Of a stretch of 64,000 bases of DNA, positions 46,886-55,402 are shown in pieces. Both the position numbers and the translations under genes were made by a program. Positions within the stretch are counted from its first letter, which is position 1; every line of letters starts with the position of its first letter. This stretch comes from Microbacterium sp. zg-B185 (GTDB lineage: Bacteria > Actinomycetota > Actinomycetes > Actinomycetales > Microbacteriaceae). The DNA is taken from NCBI RefSeq assembly GCF_030246885.1, contig NZ_CP126739.1, positions 2,232,001-2,296,000 of the forward strand, read 5' to 3'. The notes beneath the pieces were generated by a model. It did no database searches, was not told the origin of the DNA, and saw nothing but the letters and a program-made list of their open reading frames with translations.

Positions 46886-48640
46886 ATGGACTCGGGATCC
46901 TCCGACGGCCACACGGTGCACGAAGCCGGGATGAACCCCGGTGAGGCGACGCCACGTCTGCCCGCGATCCTGGTCGTGTCGGGCGATGACCGGCTCCGCC
47001 GAGCGGTGGTCGACCCGCTGAACCGCCGCTACGCGCGGGACTATCGCATTCTCGACGCCGGCGCGGCGGAGAGCGGCGTCACGGCGATCGAGGACCTGCA
47101 TGCCTCCGGCGGGGACCTGGCGCTGGTGCTCTCCGACGACGCCTCACCCGCCCACGGTCACGAGAACGTCTTCGCCGCCGCGCGCCGCCGCTTCCCCAAC
47201 GTCCGGCGCGGCCTGGTCATCGAGTGGGGCTCGTGGGCGAATCGCGACACGACCGCCGCGGTGCTCGAACTCATCTCGCTCGTGCAGATCGACTACTACG
47301 TCGTGCGACCCATGGACCGGGCAGACGAATCGTTCCACCGGGCGATCACGGATTTCCTCCACGAGTGGGAGTTCTCCAGTGGGCAGCGGCGGCGGGGGTT
47401 CACCGTCATCGGCGACCAGGCGCAGCCGCGCACCCACGAGCTGCACACGCTGATGGAGCGCGGCGGCATCCATGCCGAACACCTGGATCCCGGCTCGCCC
47501 GAGGCGATGGCCCTGCTCGCGGACGCGGGGATCGACTACGACGCCGTGCCGCTGGTGCGCACCGCAGACGGTGCCGTGCTGATCGACCCCGATGATGCCG
47601 CCCTGGTCCGCTCGTACGGTCTGGACACCTCCCTTCCCGAGGGCGTCGTGGACGTGGCGATCGTCGGCGCCGGACCGGCTGGGCTGGCTGCGGCCGTGTA
47701 CGCGGCATCCGAGGGCCTGGACACGGTGGTGCTGGAGGCCGGGTCGATCGGCGGACAGGCCGGGTCCAGCTCCCTCATCCGCAACTACCTCGGGTTCTCA
47801 CGCGGGGTATCCGGCACCGAACTCGCGCAACGGGCATATCAGCAGGCCTGGACCTTCGGCGCCCGCTTCGCGCACACCCGCCGCGTGGTGGGCATGGCGG
47901 TGTCCGATGGAAGCTTCGAGCTGCAGGTCGATGGCGATGGTCGCCTGCGTGCACGCTCGGTGGTGCTCGCGTCAGGGGTCAGCTACCGTCGCCTGGCGGC
48001 GCCCGGGTTGCGGCCGTACGTCGGCGCGTCGGTGTTCTACGGTGCCTCCTCCGTCGAGGCGCGCGCACAGGCGGGGCGGGCGGTGCTCGTGGTGGGCGGC
48101 GGCAACTCCGCGGGGCAGGCGGCGCTGCACCTCGCCCGCTATGCGCGGTCGGTCTCGCTCGTGGTGCGCGGGCCTTCGCTCGCGGAGAGCATGTCGCGAT
48201 ACCTGATCGACCAGCTGGATGCCGCGGGCGTGGGTCTGATCACCGGCGCGCGGGTCGTGGACGCCGGCGCCCACGACACCGACCGGCTCGATCACGTCAT
48301 CCTCGAACGCAGTGAATCCGGGGAGCGCCTGGAACTGCCGGCGGATGCAGTGTTCATCACGATCGGCGCGCGCCCCCACACCGAGTGGCTGGCGCCGGAA
48401 GTGCTGCGTGACAAGTGGGGATCTGTCATCACCGGAGCGGAGGTGCTCACAGAGGGCGGCCGTCGTGCCTGGCTCGGCGCCGAGGGCGCGCCGACGCAGT
48501 TCGAATCGTCGGTGCCGGGTTTCTATGCCGTCGGCGACGTGCGACGTGGGTCGGTCAAACGCGTCGCGTCGGCGGTGGGTGAGGGCTCCGTCGTGATCTC
48601 CGCCGTGCACGCGCACCTCGGCGCCCACGTCGGCGGGTGA
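46886..48640 (+). CDS. Fused receiver-like / thioredoxin-reductase-like flavoprotein without CxxC
   Basis: A 584-residue three-part protein. Residues about 25-130 look like a response-regulator receiver: an acidic pocket in SGDDRLRRAV, a putative phosphorylated Asp in LVLSDDASP and YYVVRP. A middle segment (about 165-250) resembles a glutaredoxin/thioredoxin fold without a cysteine pair. The rest is a thioredoxin-reductase-like FAD enzyme: VAIVGAGPAGLAAAVYAA, then NAD loop VLVVGGGNSAGQAALHLA, and GFYAVGDVRRGSVKRVASAVGEGS. The site where CxxC belongs reads VFYGASSVEA, so it cannot act as a classic disulfide reductase. It is divergent from the transhydrogenase operon. TTG ten codons upstream is an alternative start. 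Confidence 0.85.
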   Translation: MDSGSSDGHTVHEAGMNPGEATPRLPAILVVSGDDRLRRAVVDPLNRRYARDYRILDAGAAESGVTAIEDLHASGGDLALVLSDDASPAHGHENVFAAARRRFPNVRRGLVIEWGSWANRDTTAAVLELISLVQIDYYVVRPMDRADESFHRAITDFLHEWEFSSGQRRRGFTVIGDQAQPRTHELHTLMERGGIHAEHLDPGSPEAMALLADAGIDYDAVPLVRTADGAVLIDPDDAALVRSYGLDTSLPEGVVDVAIVGAGPAGLAAAVYAASEGLDTVVLEAGSIGGQAGSSSLIRNYLGFSRGVSGTELAQRAYQQAWTFGARFAHTRRVVGMAVSDGSFELQVDGDGRLRARSVVLASGVSYRRLAAPGLRPYVGASVFYGASSVEARAQAGRAVLVVGGGNSAGQAALHLARYARSVSLVVRGPSLAESMSRYLIDQLDAAGVGLITGARVVDAGAHDTDRLDHVILERSESGERLELPADAVFITIGARPHTEWLAPEVLRDKWGSVITGAEVLTEGGRRAWLGAEGAPTQFESSVPGFYAVGDVRRGSVKRVASAVGEGSVVISAVHAHLGAHVGG

Positions 48641-48705
48641 CCCGGCCCGCTCAGCATCAGCCCGCCGCCACCCACGCGGTCGCGGCGCCGGATAACCTCG
48701 CTGCC

Positions 48706-49224
48706 ATGGCGGTCATCATCGTCGAGGGAGACAGCGACCGGGTCGCCGTGGAGACCATCGCCGGACGGCTCGGTCTGCGCGTTCCGGTGGTGGTCGCAGT
48801 GGGGGGCTCCAAGGGCGCGGCCCGCGCCGCCGCCGCGCATGCGGATGAGCGCGTCATCGGCCTGGTCGACATCGCCGAGCGGCGGGATTTCGAGCGGGTG
48901 ATCAAGACCGTGTTCGTCTGCGACCCCGACCTGGAGGCGGAGTTCATCGATGCACTCGGCGTGCCCGCCGTCGTGGCTCTCATCGCCGGGCAGGGTGAGC
49001 TCGCTTCGCTGCGCCGCCTGCAGCGTCAGCCCGCCCAGCGGTCGCGCACCCCGGAGCAGCAACTGGCCCGGTTCTTCAGCGGCCGCAGCGGCAACAAGCT
49101 GCGGTACGCGCGGCTGATGGCCCAGGCGGTGCCGCTGGAGCATGCGCCGCCGCCGATCCGCGCACTGCTGAGGGCCGCCGGCGACGGCGACCTCACCCCG
49201 CCTGCGAGTAATGCCGCACGGTGA
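48706..49224 (+). CDS. Stand-alone TOPRIM-like protein (OLD-type)
   Basis: A 172-residue protein whose pattern fits a TOPRIM domain. The first strand is AVIIVEGDSDRVAVETIA with the metal-binding Glu, then AVGGSKGAARA, GLVDIAERRDF and VFVCDPDLEAEFIDALG, where the Asp and the DLE element match OLD-family TOPRIM nucleases. No ATPase domain is attached or encoded nearby. It may cleave or bind nucleic acid. The ATG at MAVIIVEG is preferred; a GTG overlapping the previous stop would add 23 residues. Its 3' end overlaps the convergent gene by 32 bp. Confidence 0.7.
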   Translation: MAVIIVEGDSDRVAVETIAGRLGLRVPVVVAVGGSKGAARAAAAHADERVIGLVDIAERRDFERVIKTVFVCDPDLEAEFIDALGVPAVVALIAGQGELASLRRLQRQPAQRSRTPEQQLARFFSGRSGNKLRYARLMAQAVPLEHAPPPIRALLRAAGDGDLTPPASNAAR

Positions 49225-49510
49225 GGTCGCGTTCGACGAGGTAGCGGTCATCATCCGGATAGAACACCGCCCGCTCGGCATCCGCGCCCGCGAACCCCGT
49301 GATCGCATCGAACGACTCCCACCGCGACACGGTGAGGATCTCGGTCAGTCCGTCGCCCCGCTCGCGCGTGAGCAGCCAGGCGTCCAGATTCCCCGGGGTG
49401 GCGCGGTACTGGCGCATCCCGGTGCGCTCGACGTAGTCGACATAGGCGTCCCGATCCTCGCTCCGCACCGCTCCGCGCCACATCCGCACGACGGTTTCGT
49501 GTGCACTCAT
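49193..49510 (-). CDS. Antibiotic-biosynthesis-monooxygenase-like (ABM fold) protein
   Basis: A 105-residue small alpha/beta protein of the dimeric ferredoxin-like ABM type. RMWRGAVRSEDRDAYVDYVERTG and LTVSRWESFDAITGFAG follow the usual strand-helix pattern, and AVFYPDDDRYLVERD closes it. Such proteins are monooxygenases or of unknown use; no active residue can be named. Two further in-frame Met codons lie just upstream of the chosen ATG. Confidence 0.75.
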   Translation of the reverse strand: MSAHETVVRMWRGAVRSEDRDAYVDYVERTGMRQYRATPGNLDAWLLTRERGDGLTEILTVSRWESFDAITGFAGADAERAVFYPDDDRYLVERDLTVRHYSQAG

Positions 49511-49550
49511 GACACCCATGATCGGATGCCGCGGCCGTGAGCACCAGGGT

Positions 49551-49658
49551 TCAGCCGGCACCCGGGACCAGTGATCGCAGCGCCCCGCGCAGGTCCGGCT
49601 GCGAGAACGCGTACCCGGCCGCGGTGAGGCGCTCCGGCAGCACCCACCGCGCACCGGC
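49551..49658 (-). pseudogene. C-terminal remnant of a TIGR01777-type (DUF1731) epimerase
   Basis: On the minus strand the 35 codons before the TGA read ARWVLPERLTAAGYAFSQP and DLRGALRSLV, which is the tail of the SDR-type epimerases with a C-terminal DUF1731. The rest of such a gene (about 260 codons) is absent. Upstream sequence loses all similarity and is followed by the divergent epoxide hydrolase gene. It is probably a decay remnant left by a deletion. Confidence 0.6.
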
Positions 49659-49737
49659 CACGTTCGCGGGCGGTCCTGACGGCGTCGGGTTCGGCGCAGC
49701 GCTGCCGACGTCCGGTCGCGCGGGCTACTCTGCTTTC

Positions 49738-50910
49738 ATGGCGGAACAGGCATATCAGCTCGAACGGTTCACGCCCCGCGCGGATCCGGCCGTGATCGAC
49801 GACCTTCGCGCACGGCTGCGCGCGACTCGCTGGCCGGACGCCGCGGAAGGCGATGGGTGGTCGCTCGGCACCGACCTGGCCTACCTGCGCGAACTGGTGG
49901 CGTACTGGGCCGACGAGTTCGACTGGGACGCGCAGGAGGATGCGATCGGCCGGTTGCCGCACTACCGCGCGCAACTCGGCGGATCAAGCGTCCATCTGGT
50001 GCATGCCCGAGCCGCCGACCGCAGCCGCCCGGTGCTGCCGCTGCTGCTGACCCATGGCTGGCCGGACTCCTTCTGGCGCTACCTCAAGGTCATCCCGCTG
50101 CTGACCGACCCCGGTGCCCACGGCGGCGACCCGGACGACGCCTTCGATGTGATCGTCCCCGACATGCCGGGCTACGGATACTCCGAGCGTCCGACCAGAC
50201 CGCTCACCTCTCCCGACGTCGCGGACCGATGGTCCGAGCTGATGACCCTCCTCGGCTACGACCGGTTCGTCACGGCGGGCGGCGACATCGGCAGCGGTGT
50301 GAGTCGTTTCCTGGCGCTCGATCACCCGGATCGTGTGATCGCGGTGCACCGGATGGATGCCGGACTTCCGTTCTTCGCCGGCGACCGGTCTGAGCTGACA
50401 CAAGACGAGCGCGACTGGCTGGATGATGCGGCCACGTGGGCCGGTGCGGAGGGCGCGTACGCCGCCATGCACCGCACCAAACCACAGACCGCAGCGTTCG
50501 GGTTGATCGACTCACCCGTCGGGTTGGCGGCATGGCTCGTGGAGAAGCTGCGCAGCTGGAGCGACTGCGACGGCGACGTGGAACGCTGCTTCACGAAGGA
50601 CGAGATCCTCACTCTGCTCACCCAGTACTGGGTGAACGGCAACATCGGCTCGGCGATGCGGATGTACCACAGCAACGCGTCGATCTCCGCCGAGCAGCTG
50701 TCCCGCCGGGTCGAGGTCCCGTCCGGGTTCTCCATCTTCCCCGCCGACATCGTCCGGCCCCCGCGCGCATGGCTGGAACGAATGACGAATCTGGCACGTG
50801 CGACGGAACCGGACCGCGGCGGTCACTTCGCCCCGTTCGAGCAGCCGGAGCTCTATGTGCAGGAGCTGCGGGAGTTCTTCCGCCCGTACCGCTCGGCGCT
50901 GAGCAGCTGA
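49738..50910 (+). CDS. Epoxide hydrolase (alpha/beta-hydrolase fold)
   Basis: A 390-residue epoxide hydrolase with the N-terminal EHN domain (residues about 5-110, including LRARLRATRWPDAAEGDGWSLG). The oxyanion loop is THGWPDSFWRY, the nucleophilic Asp sits in AGGDIGSGVSRFLA, and the catalytic His in RGGHFAPFEQPE. It opens epoxides to diols, probably for detoxification or as a carbon-source step. The ATG is set by the family's start (EQAYQLERFTP); upstream in-frame sequence overlaps the epimerase remnant. Confidence 0.92.
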   Translation: MAEQAYQLERFTPRADPAVIDDLRARLRATRWPDAAEGDGWSLGTDLAYLRELVAYWADEFDWDAQEDAIGRLPHYRAQLGGSSVHLVHARAADRSRPVLPLLLTHGWPDSFWRYLKVIPLLTDPGAHGGDPDDAFDVIVPDMPGYGYSERPTRPLTSPDVADRWSELMTLLGYDRFVTAGGDIGSGVSRFLALDHPDRVIAVHRMDAGLPFFAGDRSELTQDERDWLDDAATWAGAEGAYAAMHRTKPQTAAFGLIDSPVGLAAWLVEKLRSWSDCDGDVERCFTKDEILTLLTQYWVNGNIGSAMRMYHSNASISAEQLSRRVEVPSGFSIFPADIVRPPRAWLERMTNLARATEPDRGGHFAPFEQPELYVQELREFFRPYRSALSS

Positions 50911-50957
50911 GTGCACCCAGCGGTGTGCCGGAGCGGTCGTGCGGGACGTGCCCGCGC

Positions 50958-51158
50958 TCAGAAATCGGTGTGCGCGTCCTTCTCGATGTCGAGCGTCGTC
51001 TCGTCCTGTGCCCACGCCGCCAGCGTCGCATCCAGCTGACGGCGCAGCCACTCCGGAGACAGCGCGCCCCCCGTTGCGTCCCACTCTGCAAGCTGGGCCA
51101 TGCGCTCGTCGGCGGTGCCGCGCAGATCTTCGGGCGGGGATGTCGTGGACTCGGGCAT
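50958..51158 (-). CDS. Small hypothetical protein (66 aa)
   Basis: A 66-residue acidic protein with no domain I recognise. The second half (PEWLRRQLDATLAAWAQDETTLDIEKDAHTDF) is probably helical. A strong AGGAGGA lies six bases before the ATG used, which supports translation; an ATG six codons upstream is less well placed. It sits between convergent or divergent single genes with no operon partner. Confidence 0.65.
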   Translation of the reverse strand: MPESTTSPPEDLRGTADERMAQLAEWDATGGALSPEWLRRQLDATLAAWAQDETTLDIEKDAHTDF

Positions 51159-51407
51159 CCGGCTTCCTCCTGTCACCTTTTCACTGCGACATTACTCAGA
51201 TCCCCGCTGGGCGGAAGGCCTCGGTCATCGGATCCGACTATCGGAATACGGATGGCGAGTCAACCCCTCGGCGCCGTTTGCGGCGCGAACTCGTGCGCGG
51301 GTTACGTTGGGATCCTCCGGGGGCGTTGTCGGGGGGCATGACGCCCCCGGGGCAATCTCCCCCGCGCCGCGTCGACGTGTTCCGCAGCGTGCGGGCGCGG
51401 CATCCGA

Positions 51408-53012
51408 TCACCGTCGGTGGAGCGCCTGGCGCACGGATCCGAGCGCGCGACGGATCGCGCGGGCCGCGAGATCCCGCAGACGGCCCCCGGGCCACTCGCG
51501 CCGCAGCTGAACGCTGCCGTCCTCGCCCGCGACCACCCGGCAGGTCCGTCCCGCCAGGAACGGCGAAGCGCCCAGGCCGTCGAGCACGGTGTGTTCTGCT
51601 CGCAGCGGCACGTCGAAGCTCCACCCGGCGTGCCGCACCTGCGTGACGAGCTGCCCGCCGGTGGAGATGTCGCTCCGGCCGAAGAAACGCAGCGGGTCGA
51701 GGGTGAGGACCGCGGGCAGCCGGGTCTGCGCCGGTCGCGCCTGGATGCGCCGCTCGCTGCCGTCGACGTCGCGGACCAGCACCTCGACCCGGTCCCGGCG
51801 CAGGTCGCGCGTCGCGTCGAGGACGTCGGGGCTCGGCAGATTGTCACTGATCCCGGCCGGAGCCCGCCAGATCGCGGGGCGGGACGTCCTTTCGCGACCG
51901 GCCCCGGCCGAGGACTCCGCGTTCGTCTCCGGCACGTCGAAGATCAGAGCATCGCGGTCCTCGCGCAGCACGCGGACCTCGACGGTCAACTCCAGCTTTC
52001 CCGCGCGCGTCCAGCGGGCGGAGGTCACCTCGGCGCGGCAGTCCAACTCGGCGTCGAACTCGGCCAGGTGAAGCAGGCCCTCCCGCTCCCCTGCACGCAG
52101 GAGCGCCGATCGGATTCGGAGGGGAAAGGCCAGCCCCGCCTCGACGGCGGGCGTGAATCTGCGTTGCGCGATGGGGATGACCACGTCCAGGAAGAGGTCG
52201 CGATAGTCCGCCGGGTAGCGGAGCATGCGCCGTCCGCCCAGGCGGCCCAGGATCTTTCCGCGATACCAGTGCCGCAGGAGCGTGTCCCGCAGGGTGCCGG
52301 GTTCGGTGTTGGCCTCGACCAGGTCCAGCACGGCCTCCAGGTGCGGGAAATACGTCACCGGGTCGATGCGCGACGCGCTGGCGCTGCCCGGGTGCTTCAC
52401 CCACGCGTAGCAGGGCTGACTTGCCAGGACCGAGATGGTGCGGGCGCGGAAATACGCCTGCATCACGAAGAGGTGATCCTCCAACCGCACGCGGCCGTCG
52501 GGGAACCGGATGCCGTGGGATCGCAGGAACGAGGTGCGGAACAGTTTGTGGGGCGTGAGCAACTCGAGGATCGGGTCCTTGCCGAGCACGGCGTGCGGGA
52601 TGTCGCGACGGAAGATCCCCCGCGGGATCCGCCGTCCGACGCCGACCTCCCTGCCGATGACCACGTCGGATGCGTGGCGGTCGGCGTAGTCGCAGAGCTG
52701 CTCAAGCGCGTCATCGAACAGCCGGTCGTCCTGATCGGCGAAGAAGACGTACTCGCCGCGCGCGGCCTCGATGCCGTGGTTGCGCGGCGTTCCGGGCCAC
52801 CCGGTGTGCGGCAGCGTCAGGACACGGACGTGGGGACGCGCGCGCGCGATCTGTTCCAGACGCTCTCGAGTCGGACTGCCCGAGCCGTCATCGCACAGAA
52901 GGACCTCTAAATCGTCCGGTCCGAGGCTCTGCCGGTCGAAGGACTCCATCAGCTCGTCGAAACCCAGTCCCGGCTTGAACACCGGAACGACGACGCTTAC
53001 TCGCACGGGCAC
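51408..53012 (-). CDS. Family 2 glycosyltransferase
   Basis: A 534-residue glycosyltransferase. The GT-A domain takes the first 250 residues: VVVPVFKPGLGFDEL, LLCDDGSGSPTRERL, and the metal-binding ARGEYVFFADQDDRL. RLEDHLFVMQAYFRA is the likely catalytic-base region. The C-terminal 250 residues are beta-rich and unlike GT2 cores, resembling the accessory part of teichoic-acid-type transferases. It probably builds a cell-wall or capsular glycan. The start is uncertain (GTG at 53012 or 53006) and no ribosome-binding site is clear. Much longer upstream frame is spurious. Confidence 0.85.
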   Translation of the reverse strand: MPVRVSVVVPVFKPGLGFDELMESFDRQSLGPDDLEVLLCDDGSGSPTRERLEQIARARPHVRVLTLPHTGWPGTPRNHGIEAARGEYVFFADQDDRLFDDALEQLCDYADRHASDVVIGREVGVGRRIPRGIFRRDIPHAVLGKDPILELLTPHKLFRTSFLRSHGIRFPDGRVRLEDHLFVMQAYFRARTISVLASQPCYAWVKHPGSASASRIDPVTYFPHLEAVLDLVEANTEPGTLRDTLLRHWYRGKILGRLGGRRMLRYPADYRDLFLDVVIPIAQRRFTPAVEAGLAFPLRIRSALLRAGEREGLLHLAEFDAELDCRAEVTSARWTRAGKLELTVEVRVLREDRDALIFDVPETNAESSAGAGRERTSRPAIWRAPAGISDNLPSPDVLDATRDLRRDRVEVLVRDVDGSERRIQARPAQTRLPAVLTLDPLRFFGRSDISTGGQLVTQVRHAGWSFDVPLRAEHTVLDGLGASPFLAGRTCRVVAGEDGSVQLRREWPGGRLRDLAARAIRRALGSVRQALHRR

Positions 53013-53171
53013 GACACCGTGCGGGGAGGGAATGATCGATTGGTCATACCCGTATTCAATCTCATCGTGCCGCCGCGCCCGGTGCCATACGCGCCCAGGA
53101 CGCACGTGATCGCGGGTGCCGGGGACGGGCACGCTCGGTAGGATCGAAGCCCGACTCTCGAGGAGCGCCCG

Positions 53172-54275
53172 ATGCCCTTGGACCCGTTCTTCTCCGAACG
53201 GCTGCGCGTGCACCGGCGCTACCTGATCGGCCAGGTCCTCGAAGCAGCCCGCAAACGCGTGGCCGGCTGGCGAGCACTGCTGTGGGGGGGCGCCGGCGCG
53301 GCGACGACCGATGCCACGCCCGCCTCCACCGACCCGTCGACGGTTCGGCGCACGCCGCAGGGTCGCGCCGACCCGCAGAAGGCACGCGCCCGACACCGCC
53401 GGGCCGCACTGGCGTGGGACCGCAAAGAGCTGCAGAGCGTCGGCACGCCCGGTCCGGACGTTCGCACAACCGAGCACGAGGTGCCCGTCCCCGGGCATCC
53501 GTCCGTGCGTGTGCGCATCTACTATCCCGACGCGGCCGACGCCGGGCCGGTGCCGGCGTGGCTGAGCTTCTTCGGTGGAGCGTTCCGGATCGGTGGGGTC
53601 GATTATCCGACGACGGATGCCGCGAACCGCCGCCGCGCGGCCGAGGCGGGTGTCGCGATGGCCGCGGTGGACTACGCCCTGGCCCCCGAGCACCGGTTTC
53701 CGACGCAGATCGAACAGGCGCACGCGGCACTGGTGTGGCTGCACCGGAACGCAGCGGACCTGGGAATCGATCCGGACCGCGTCGGAGTCGCCGGCACCTC
53801 AGCGGGCGGGTCGATCGCCGCAGCGCTGACCCTGGCCAACCGTGACCGGACGAGCCTGCCGATCCGCCTGCAGCTGCTGGAGGTGCCCGTCACGGACCTC
53901 ACGGGTCGGCACCTGGACCTGCGCGCCACGCGGGCCCTCGGCATCCCCCGTTTCATCGCGCTGCGCGAGCTGAGCTCGGTCGCTCGCACGTACCTGGCGC
54001 AGAAAGCCGATCGGCGCAACCCCCTCGCCTCACCGTTGCTCGCCGCGTCGCATGCGGGTCTGCCTGAAGCGGTGATCCTGACCGCGGAGTACGACCCGCT
54101 GCGGGGTGACGGCGCCGCCTACGCGGCCCGGCTCCGGGCCGCCGGGGTCGAGGCGAGTGCGGTCCAGTATCTGGGGGTGACCCACGACACCGCCATCTTC
54201 ACCGGCGCGCTGGCTTCCGCGCGACGCTGGCATCGGGACGTCATCGGCGCCCTGCGACGCCTGCACGAGGACTGA
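53172..54275 (+). CDS. Alpha/beta hydrolase, hormone-sensitive-lipase type
   Basis: A 367-residue esterase-like protein. The nucleophile elbow is VAGTSAGGSIAAAL (Ser), the acid lies in TAEYDPLRGDGAAYAARL and the His in GVTHDTAIF. The oxyanion loop, HGGGF in HSL esterases, reads FFGGAF, so the leading His is Phe. An N-terminal 60-residue basic stretch (RRYLIGQVLEAARKRVAGW) precedes the core. GAGGAG lies seven bases before the ATG. Substrate unknown. Confidence 0.88.
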   Translation: MPLDPFFSERLRVHRRYLIGQVLEAARKRVAGWRALLWGGAGAATTDATPASTDPSTVRRTPQGRADPQKARARHRRAALAWDRKELQSVGTPGPDVRTTEHEVPVPGHPSVRVRIYYPDAADAGPVPAWLSFFGGAFRIGGVDYPTTDAANRRRAAEAGVAMAAVDYALAPEHRFPTQIEQAHAALVWLHRNAADLGIDPDRVGVAGTSAGGSIAAALTLANRDRTSLPIRLQLLEVPVTDLTGRHLDLRATRALGIPRFIALRELSSVARTYLAQKADRRNPLASPLLAASHAGLPEAVILTAEYDPLRGDGAAYAARLRAAGVEASAVQYLGVTHDTAIFTGALASARRWHRDVIGALRRLHED

Positions 54276-54313
54276 CCGGACCCGTTCGGTCTTCGCGACT
54301 CCGCAGGCCGAAG

Positions 54314-54523
54314 CTACTCGGGATCGACCAGCGGGCGGCCGATCACGCCGATCCCCACCGCCTGATGACTGGGCTCCGGGTCGCCGGCGTCGGGGGCCTT
54401 CGGCTGCTCCTCCGGCGGCTTCTCGGTGCTGGGCTCCTCGAGATCCTCGTTGGCGGGCATCTGCTCATTCTGCGCTGGTTCTTCGTCCTGCGCGGGTTCT
54501 TGCGACTGCGATTCGCTGCTCAT
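54314..54523 (-). CDS. Small acidic Pro/Glu-rich protein (69 aa)
   Basis: A 69-residue protein dominated by Glu, Gln and Pro (for example QEPAQDEEPAQNEQMPANED), probably disordered, with a short hydrophobic end (AVGIGVIGRPLVDPE). GGAGGAGAACTG before the ATG is a good ribosome-binding site. No family is recognised. Confidence 0.6.
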   Translation of the reverse strand: MSSESQSQEPAQDEEPAQNEQMPANEDLEEPSTEKPPEEQPKAPDAGDPEPSHQAVGIGVIGRPLVDPE

Positions 54524-54684
54524 CAGTTCTCCTCCGGTCTGCATCGTTTCCGGTCTGCATCGTTGCCCTCCAGCCTCCGGCGACACCGGACGCCGCGCAA
54601 CGGGGTTGACGGCAATGCGGTCCACTCCACGGCCGGGGTCGCCGGATCGTCCGGGTCGGTGGTCCGGCGCGGTATGCTGGAGGG

Positions 54685-54742
54685 GATAGGCGGACTTCTC
54701 ATCCGTCTCGCCCCGGCCGCGTGGTAACGGTCGGGGCTTTTT
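54685..54742 (+). ncRNA. Candidate small RNA ending in a strong terminator
   Basis: TATGCT (54673-54678) could be a -10 element, though no good -35 is seen. The implied transcript would contain a 6-bp hairpin (54689-54694 with 54702-54707) and then the terminator. No plus-strand gene upstream needs this terminator, because 400 bp separate it from the nearest one. A 17-codon frame (54674-54727) overlaps but lacks a ribosome-binding site. Confidence 0.35.
54710..54742 (+). terminator. Rho-independent terminator
   Basis: A 10-bp stem (54710-54719 with 54728-54737, one G-U pair), an 8-base loop and a run of five T on the plus strand. It is the best intrinsic terminator in the window. Confidence 0.88.
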
Positions 54743-54835
54743 CATGCCCGCGGGCCGGCGTCGTTCAGCCGCCGCGCGCGGCGAACGTCAGGCCGAGGAC
54801 GATCGCCGTGCCGCAGCGGTGCCCGGCCGGGCCGG

Positions 54836-55336
54836 CTACCGGGTCGGGTTCCGGCGGGTCCGCACGGTCGCGCCGGCGGCGAGGAACGCGGCGGCCGCCG
54901 CGATGTGCGCGGCAGCCCACCAGGGTCCCGAAAAGGCGAACGGGTAGAACGGGTTCCACAGGATCGCGATCGCGAGCATCACCGGAGCCCACCACCATTG
55001 CCCCGCCTGGATCGCGAACCACCCGACGATGACCGCGAGGATGGCGATGACGAACTGGACGGCGAGGTAGTACTCGTGGCCCACCAGCGCGATTCCCGCC
55101 AGACACGCGATGGCGGCGAGGATCCCCGGGGCGAACGCATTGCGCTGGAACTCCGGGGCGGCCGGTGTCGATGGGGCCATGGGTGTGGTGTCCGTTCCGT
55201 GGGGATCAGTCTGCGGGCCGCCGGCCGGAGCCGGGGATGCCGACGCCGCAAGACCGACGCCGCCACCGCAGTACTGCAAGGCCGCGTCGATCGGAGCGCC
55301 GTAGCGATCTTCGGTGATCACGACGGGCTTGTCCAT
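54836..55336 (-). CDS. Hypothetical membrane protein
   Basis: A 166-residue protein. After a soluble, Pro/Thr-rich N-terminal 65 residues come four membrane helices: GILAAIACLAGIALVGHEYY, FVIAILAVIVGWFAIQ, WWWAPVMLAIAILWNPFYPF and AAAHIAAAAAFLAAGA. The DUF6804-like pattern of WNP..PF is suggestive but not certain. An internal ATG at 55180 would give only the membrane part. No function can be assigned. Confidence 0.65.
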   Translation of the reverse strand: MDKPVVITEDRYGAPIDAALQYCGGGVGLAASASPAPAGGPQTDPHGTDTTPMAPSTPAAPEFQRNAFAPGILAAIACLAGIALVGHEYYLAVQFVIAILAVIVGWFAIQAGQWWWAPVMLAIAILWNPFYPFAFSGPWWAAAHIAAAAAFLAAGATVRTRRNPTR

Positions 55337-55402
55337 TCGGCCCAGCCCCGGGAGCGGGGATGCCGGTGCCGGCCCGGAAGGCCGTGCACCGGCATCCGTG
55401 AA

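Larger units (their letters stand above)
54524..54835. promoter_or_regulatory. Gene-poor interval with a terminator and a candidate small RNA
   Basis: These 312 bp contain no convincing protein gene. The left part is upstream sequence of the small acidic gene. The right part holds a plus-strand terminator with a preceding hairpin, and then about 90 bp before the end of the membrane-protein gene on the minus strand in which I see nothing else. Confidence 0.5.
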
